From: Sclerodactyla briareus
Lineage: Eukaryota > Echinodermata > Holothuroidea > Dendrochirotida > Sclerodactylidae
Reading direction: 5' to 3'
DNA: 64,000 bases
NCBI GenBank assembly: GCA_026419785.1
Contig: JAODTK010005542.1
Span: 1-64,000, forward strand
The notes beneath the pieces are model-generated. The model saw nothing but the letters and a program-made list of their open reading frames with translations, was not told the origin of the DNA and did no database searches. This document shows positions 59,160 to 64,000 of the stretch, piece by piece (position 1 is the stretch's first letter; the number at the start of each line of letters is the position of its first letter). The position numbers were made by a program, and so were the translations under genes.

Positions 59160-59600
59160 AATGTATGGGGCCATCCCATTACCCCAAACGTGGGGCTTTT
59201 CCCAAAATACCTTGATGCAAAACGAGGGAGCGACAGCGGAGCGCGCAGAGAAACATCAGGCTGCCGATGTTCAATCCATATATTTGGGCACAAATTCCGG
59301 CGATTCAAGACTTTCTCCCCTTATGCAACTAGTCGATATTTTGATCACATTTTCATTCTCGTTCTCTAAGTTCCCCGGAACAGATATTCCTGCTTGTTTC
59401 CCCTCCGCCTGCCTACAATTAGCAGTTTCTTTTTTTTTTGCGCATGATACTTTTTAAGACACGGTAGACAAACAGACGCCTTATTTCGCGGCGTAAACGC
59501 GGAGTATTTTCACGGATACTGATGATGAATATGTCAAAATGCACCCTCTTCGAGTTCACATGTTCAACATTACCCTCATTGACAACATGGAAATCGCCTC
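59160..59600 (+). repeat. tRNA-derived SINE-like repeat copy 2 and duplicated flank
   Basis: AGCGGAGCGCGCAGAGAAAC, then ATCAGGCTGCCGATGTTCAATCC (one base lost from the B box), then TTTGGGCACAAATTCCGGCGAT match 46,471-46,580. The following GATACTGATGATGAAT...CGAGTTCACATGTTCAACA matches 46,950-47,000. Confidence 0.5.
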
Positions 59601-59624
59601 AACAACCAAACCTATCCTAATGCT

Positions 59625-60510
59625 TTTCAACTGCATCATGTTGTAGTGGAACTGTTTTATTGGAACACGCTTTAGCTTTTTTTCGCAGATCAAGTACTTT
59701 CTCTTTCTTCTTCATGCCGATGAGTTATAACCGCAATCCAATCAAGCCGATACCACGTCACGTAATCAGAATTATAATCAATGGGACCGTGCGTGATCCG
59801 CGATCGGGTTGACTCCTCTTTCACCGCTGTGACAGCAGGGGTATTCTCATCGAGTGCATCAGAAACATTCACCAACTACATATCCTAGGGAACAATAACC
59901 TACATGACAAGGTGAATAGACATATCCAGTTGATCTGTGGGTCCCGTTCATTTAATGGATGCTTCCAGTCATCTTAATCTTTCCATTCCAATTTTATTTT
60001 ATATTCTGCGGTCCATTTTATTTTTCTGTGCAGGTTCCAGAAATAGTGAGGCTCCATCAAGTGGACCCCTGGTCTTATTATCGTGAATGAGCACCGCGAT
60101 ATCTCGCCTTCTCTCCTCGACTAGTGACGTGTTATGCCCCTTTCGGAAGGACATCATAGACTCAAATTCTCGGAATTTCGCCAGCACCTATAGGAGTGTG
60201 AAGATCATGTCCAAAGTGACGGCTCACAGAAGACCGACGGACTTTGGAAAAAAGTAAACTAACATTCGGTTCTTACTCAATATTAAAGTTCAATTCCGGC
60301 CTTTGAATTAATTCGAGATAATAAAAATCAATCATTTTATTCAAAATGAATTCCATCGTTCGAACGCATCATCTACACCCCAGAAGAAAGATGATGCCAA
60401 GTTACAAGCCCTCAAATACATTTTCTTAGGTTTTTGTAAAAATTATATCAGTCCCCCCCCCCCCACCTGCGAATTTTGAGAAAAGCCGGGTGACTTCGTG
60501 GCTGGAAGGA
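59625..60510 (-). repeat. Segmental duplicate of 49,335-50,310, possible minus-strand coding
   Basis: See the other copy for shared words. Minus strand frame 60,187-59,999 reads FREFESMMSFRKGHNTSLVE, then RRRDIAVLIHDNKTRGPLDG, and ends QKNKMDRR. The 49 kb copy keeps VLIHD and KMD in the same places. A second frame at 59,875-59,690 is open for 61 codons. If coding, it is an unrecognised family. The minus orientation is the same as the receptor exons. Confidence 0.4.
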
Positions 60511-60681
60511 GGACTCGAGGCTGAATGGACTTTAACATGTATAACAGACGCTAGCATGTATTCGAAGACGTCGATGGTGATGAAGTTTTATTGCTGCGCG
60601 GACTATAAGTCCGCTTACACGTGTTCTGAACTGAGGGAATTAAAATTGGCTGAATAACTATTATGATCATTCTTTCTGTAG

Positions 60682-61045
60682 TCGTTACAGGTTTGTCAGT
60701 GAAGTTGTAAGTTTGACTTGTGTAATGAGTGTTGGTCCATACATTGGATACTTATCATGTTGTTGGAGAATTAGTACTATTTATCATTGTACCATTCACC
60801 TTGCATTCGTCACATGGCCCCTCGATACCAATTATATATTGACTGGTACCCCGAATGACAGTGTGGTCGTATCCAAAGTACGAACTGGAACTACTTTCTC
60901 AGAGACACAAAAAGATATTTTTGCGTTGTTCAAGCACTTATCTATGGGTAACCCATTGAAGCGATTTTATGAGAGGAGCTGCAATCCAAAGTCGTTGCAA
61001 TCTTCCAAACTCTCATTCGAACCACCAGTGATCGGTAATAATTAA
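60682..61045 (+). CDS. Candidate terminal exon, ~120 codons, unrecognised family
   Basis: The longest clean protein-like frame near the receptors. It follows a 3' splice site (ATCATTCTTTCTGTAG, boundary 60,681; an alternative CGTTACAG lies 9 bases on) and stays open to TAA at 61,043-61,045. It reads RYRFVSEVVSLTCVMSVG, then a moderately hydrophobic stretch with several cysteines and aromatics (YIGYLSCCWR, YHCTIHLAF), then NYILTGTPNDSVVVSKVRTG, KDIFALFKHLSMGNPLKRFY and SKLSFEPPVIGNN. Its stop overlaps the stop of receptor copy C on the other strand (TTA at 61,042-61,044), a tail-to-tail arrangement. No duplicate was seen next to copies A or B. Could be chance, but length and composition make coding plausible. 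Confidence 0.4.
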
Positions 61046-61963
61046 CAAGACAATTTCAATATAATACGGTCATTGCTCTCCCTCCTCCGGCTCAACTATT
61101 AAACTGGAAGTCCTTCCAGTGAACTTAGCCCTTTTTGGGATTTACCACCAGCCTCTATTCCGTCCATGGTAATGTGGCGGACCTCTTCATATGTGATTTT
61201 CCTTTGTCGTGGGTTCCTCTCGACGTACCACTTGGTCCCGTTCTCCAAGGTGCGTATTGAATCTTTTGTCTTACAATCGTTGTTGTATTTTTCCAATAGG
61301 TCGCTATCATTCCCCCTTATATAATCATTCTTTTTTTTGCTCCGAAGTCGCCTGGTTTCTGTCTCCGGTTTCGGAAGTACCCTTCTCCATATTATTGACA
61401 CCCTTGTCTTCTGTCGAGAGTTCCACGAATTCATATCTCCGCCTATTTCCAGTGTTCCTTCCGGCAGTTGACTCCCAGTGAGACAGATTACCTCCCCCCT
61501 GTGTCGTCTCCTGCAACTTTTTGTATACAGGATTGTGTGCCCTTCCTCCTGGTCTGCGATTGATGTGAGTGTGTATCTTCAAAAGACGCTTGATGCTGAG
61601 CGTTCTCTGCACTGGCAATATATCGGGTTGATCCAATCCTCCTTGTCTTTGGAAGAAATGTAACTTTCTTTTTCCATGTGCTGAAATCTTATCAGGAAAT
61701 TGTAGCAGCAACACGAACCGACAATGGCCCCCACGAAAATTACATTCAAACTCGTTTATCTGGATACTCTCTTGCCGTCACAGTTGTGAGCTTTCGTCGT
61801 CACTTACTGTTAATTCTTCGGTCTAACCTACGAACTTATATTCCTCTTGAAAGTACAATGTTGAAGGATAAGGTACAATCTGCTCCGTCACCACTGAATG
61901 GTGCAATTGGTAATGCGATTCTGTTCCATCCACGGCCGACGTGTCTAGACTTACAACAACAAA
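61042..61963 (-). CDS. Receptor family copy C: TM and best-preserved tyrosine-motif tail (last exon)
   Basis: Starts after a conserved 3' splice site (TTATTCTTCCCACAG). The Cys ectodomain segment is represented by GDGADCTLSFNIVLSRG in one frame and YPSTLYFQEE in another; the stalk is shortened relative to B. TM core VIFVGAIVGS with the LLLQF of the adjacent frame. The tail is the clearest of the three: EDWINPIYCQ (an NPxY motif), HNPVYKKLQETTQGG (a second NPxY), RRRYEFVELSTEDKG, then after one shift RRLRSKKKNDYIRG, DSIRTLENGTKWYVERNPR, KITYEEVRHITMDGIEAGGK (ITIM-like I-x-Y-x-x-V), SSLEGLPV, and an NDRI-Y-E-I-V-L end with two small insertions before TAA. Phosphotyrosine and PTB/SH2 docking is inferred. 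About 300 codons in one exon. Confidence 0.6.
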
Positions 61964-62830
61964 CCTGTGGGAAGAATAATGTGTTCCGATTAGATTATGA
62001 GTCGGCAATATCAGGGCGACTTTTCGAAGTCAATTTTGTTGGCGACAAAAGTCTCCCCTTCTATTTAAGGATTGTTTAAAAATCTAACACTTTGAAGGTA
62101 CAGTAAGGCCTTCTTTCAGTTGCCCGAGATTTGGTGCTAATTCCTTATTAACTTATGAGCAACCTGCAGCAGTTGCAGCATTTTGTGTCGTTAGCTTCCA
62201 TGCCAAGCTCAGACAATGAGAATGCAATTCCATTTCCAGGACCCATCTCTTTTTTGTCTGTGAAACCGGATACTGGTTGAGCATTTGGTTTCATGCATTT
62301 CCGTAACCCCGTTAGCTGTTAACTATTTAGATATTTGCTTCTATATCAATGTCCACTATGAAAGCCACACATGGCCTAGCCTTTGGGTGGTCTCGCCTAA
62401 GGCCGCATACACGCTCGAACAATGCCTCTAGTATACCCACCGGTATGTCAGACTAGCTTGAGGTACTATGCGAGCTTGAGCATAACATCCTCCGCAATAC
62501 CCAGTCCATGTAATTTCTTTATTGGGTCTCTGAGTTTCTCCAGCAAGCTGAAAAGTGTTTAGGCTAATTAGTACCCAATCGCGCAGTTCATAGCTTAACT
62601 GATTTAGACATATCAAGAAGAACGGATCACCTGGCATGCCGACGTAATACGATTTCGTCCTTTTGGATTAGACCAAATGGCCTAGATTCCGGCGGGAGCG
62701 CCCTGGAACTTACTGGTCTTCCTGTTTCTGCCAATAGCTAATAATGTCCACTATAGCCTCCGGTTGCAGCAGGTTGATAGATGAGAGAAAAAAAAAATGC
62801 ATCCGAGTTCTGTAGTTAAACATCCAGACT
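61964..62830. other. Presumed intron or intergenic sequence upstream of copy C
   Basis: No exon recognised. Homology to the copy A flank resumes at about 62,830. Confidence 0.45.
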
Positions 62831-63690
62831 AGGTGTGGAATCTGACAGTGTAACCAAACTGGGTCACTGGAGATGCGGGATGCAGCATGCACCATAAATG
62901 GCGGTTCCGCGATTAAAGACATATACAATGAGCTTACACTTGGTTAACAGGATGAACGGACAAGAGCCATGTGCCATGACAATCGAGCTCGCGTTACTCG
63001 ATTTCATGATCACGCTTTACAATCAAGTGTGCCAAAGCGGCATTAGTGCGAGAGCTAGATTTCACGAAGTTCACCTCTTCATATTTTTTTGTTTGCGGAT
63101 TTTACAGTCTACCGCCACATCGCATCCGAATCTAGGGAATTCTAGCTTTACACAAATTACTCTGTGAGACTACTGCATAATGCCTTTGTTTTGCTCCTGC
63201 ATGATACTGTTTATCTGCAACCATCTCCATGATAGCGCTTTCATGCACGCCAGTGTGGAAGAATGGCAAATTAAATTTTAAAATGTGCCTGCGATATCAG
63301 ACTCGCCAGGAACAGTGACCAAATGGAAGGGGAGGAAGGGATAGGGAAGGGAGGGGTAGTTCACTTTCTAGAAGCCTAGGATACAACTGAGTACTGATAG
63401 CACATTCTATTATAAAGATTATGTGATAAGAATGGGTTTACTGCCTTGGTATCTGTCGAGTAGTTGGCGTTGTCGGTAGCTTGATATCCGTTTAGTAGAA
63501 GTATGATAAAGAAAGCCTAAGCACGTGTACAACATTGTGATTGCACGTCGTTGGAATTTCTCCGAAAGGATCCTATCTTTTTTATAGTAGGGGTCCCAGA
63601 CAGCTGCACAGCATTCCATCTTCGAACAAACTCGATGACTGATCTACCAAGTCTTCAACGAGCTACTACGAGAGTAAGTAGTAATATTAA
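62830..63690 (-). mobile_element. Decayed LINE fragment, duplicate of 35,085-35,700
   Basis: On the minus strand 63,619 down reads ECCAAVWDPYYKKDRILSEK, then FQRRA, and later SYRQRQLLDRYQG. The 'EY..AVWDP....D...LE..QRRA' block is typical of LINE reverse transcriptase C-termini. Farther along a frame gives SSDPVWLHCQIPHLVWMF, also matched in the 35 kb copy. It lies in the same relative place upstream of copy C as the other lies upstream of copy A, so the insertion predates the duplication of the receptor gene. Confidence 0.6.
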
Positions 63691-64000
63691 TTCTATTTGA
63701 TATTACAAATGTATATTGTATTGCATCATAAAAAATGAGGCCAGATGTTGTGAGACAATTTTCCTCTTAGATAAATATAAAATAAATTTGGGCCAGAAAA
63801 TTACTGCTTGCCGTGATGTTATGCAAACGGCAGCGTGTAGTAATTCTATGAGGGCCTTGGAGCGATCCCCATCTTACTGACAGACTGTCTAACGATCTCT
63901 GTCCGGAATGGTAGAATGGCCCAGTGTAGTTAAAAGTTTAACATAAGAACAAATACGGTAAGTTTTCGAATAAGAGTGGCTGTGTGATGACTAGACTTCG
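63691..64000. other. Flank shared with 36,480-36,600
   Basis: 63,888-63,990 (TGTCTAACGATCTCTGTCCGGAAT, GGCCCAGTGTAGTTAAAAG) matches 36,494-36,590. The window ends before the position equivalent to the donor-flanked exon candidate at 36,670-36,854. Confidence 0.5.

Overview
The window looks like nuclear DNA of a metazoan, most likely a marine invertebrate. No reading frame exceeds 148 codons, yet pieces of animal-type retroelements (LINE reverse transcriptases, a tyrosine-recombinase element), tRNA-like SINE heads, minisatellites and intron-type splice sites are all visible. Almost every recognisable coding block changes frame every 30-100 codons by single-base insertions or deletions. The window is therefore either old repeat-rich DNA or, more likely in part, uncorrected long-read sequence. 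All homologies below were found by eye; no search or alignment was run.

Layout. 0-14 kb: a LINE 3' end at the left edge, long stretches with nothing recognisable, an extreme T-rich tract (9.15-9.37 kb), one good exon candidate ending in a hydrophobic tail (10.49 kb) and a ~80-bp minisatellite (11.25-12.08 kb). 14.9-16.5 kb: first copy of a duplicated two-exon membrane-protein fragment whose second copy lies at 50.3-52.6 kb. 20.2-28.5 kb: a very large inverted repeat (arms ~3.7 kb, spacer ~0.9 kb) that carries its own short tandem subrepeats and an acidic reading frame at the inner end of each arm, like a foldback transposon. 29-32.8 kb: repeat fragments and a 5'-truncated LINE with a YADD reverse transcriptase and an (ATT)n tail. 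32.8-36.9 kb: receptor copy A. 42-44.2 kb: two minus-strand LINE fragments. 44.5-48 kb: degenerate minisatellites and tetranucleotide repeats. 46.4-50.3 kb: a mosaic segment repeated at 59.2-60.5 kb. 56.0-57.4 kb: receptor copy B. 57.7-59.1 kb: tyrosine-recombinase retroelement. 60.7-64 kb: a 110-codon plus-strand exon candidate meeting receptor copy C tail to tail.

The most interesting content is a three-copy family on the minus strand (A 32.8-33.9, B 56.0-57.1, C 61.0-62.0 kb). Each copy begins at the same 3' splice site. It then encodes a short Cys-containing ectodomain, a Ser/Thr-rich stalk, one transmembrane helix and a ~190-residue cytoplasmic tail. The tail has several spaced tyrosine motifs (NPxY, YEFV, an ITIM-like ITYEEV, a C-terminal YETVL). 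Each motif survives in most copies although the global frame is broken, which argues for real coding sequence. With the second duplicated membrane-protein fragment (14.9/50.3 kb) and other exon candidates, this suggests a locus of rapidly duplicating cell-surface receptors embedded in transposon debris. An immune or self-recognition role is inference only.
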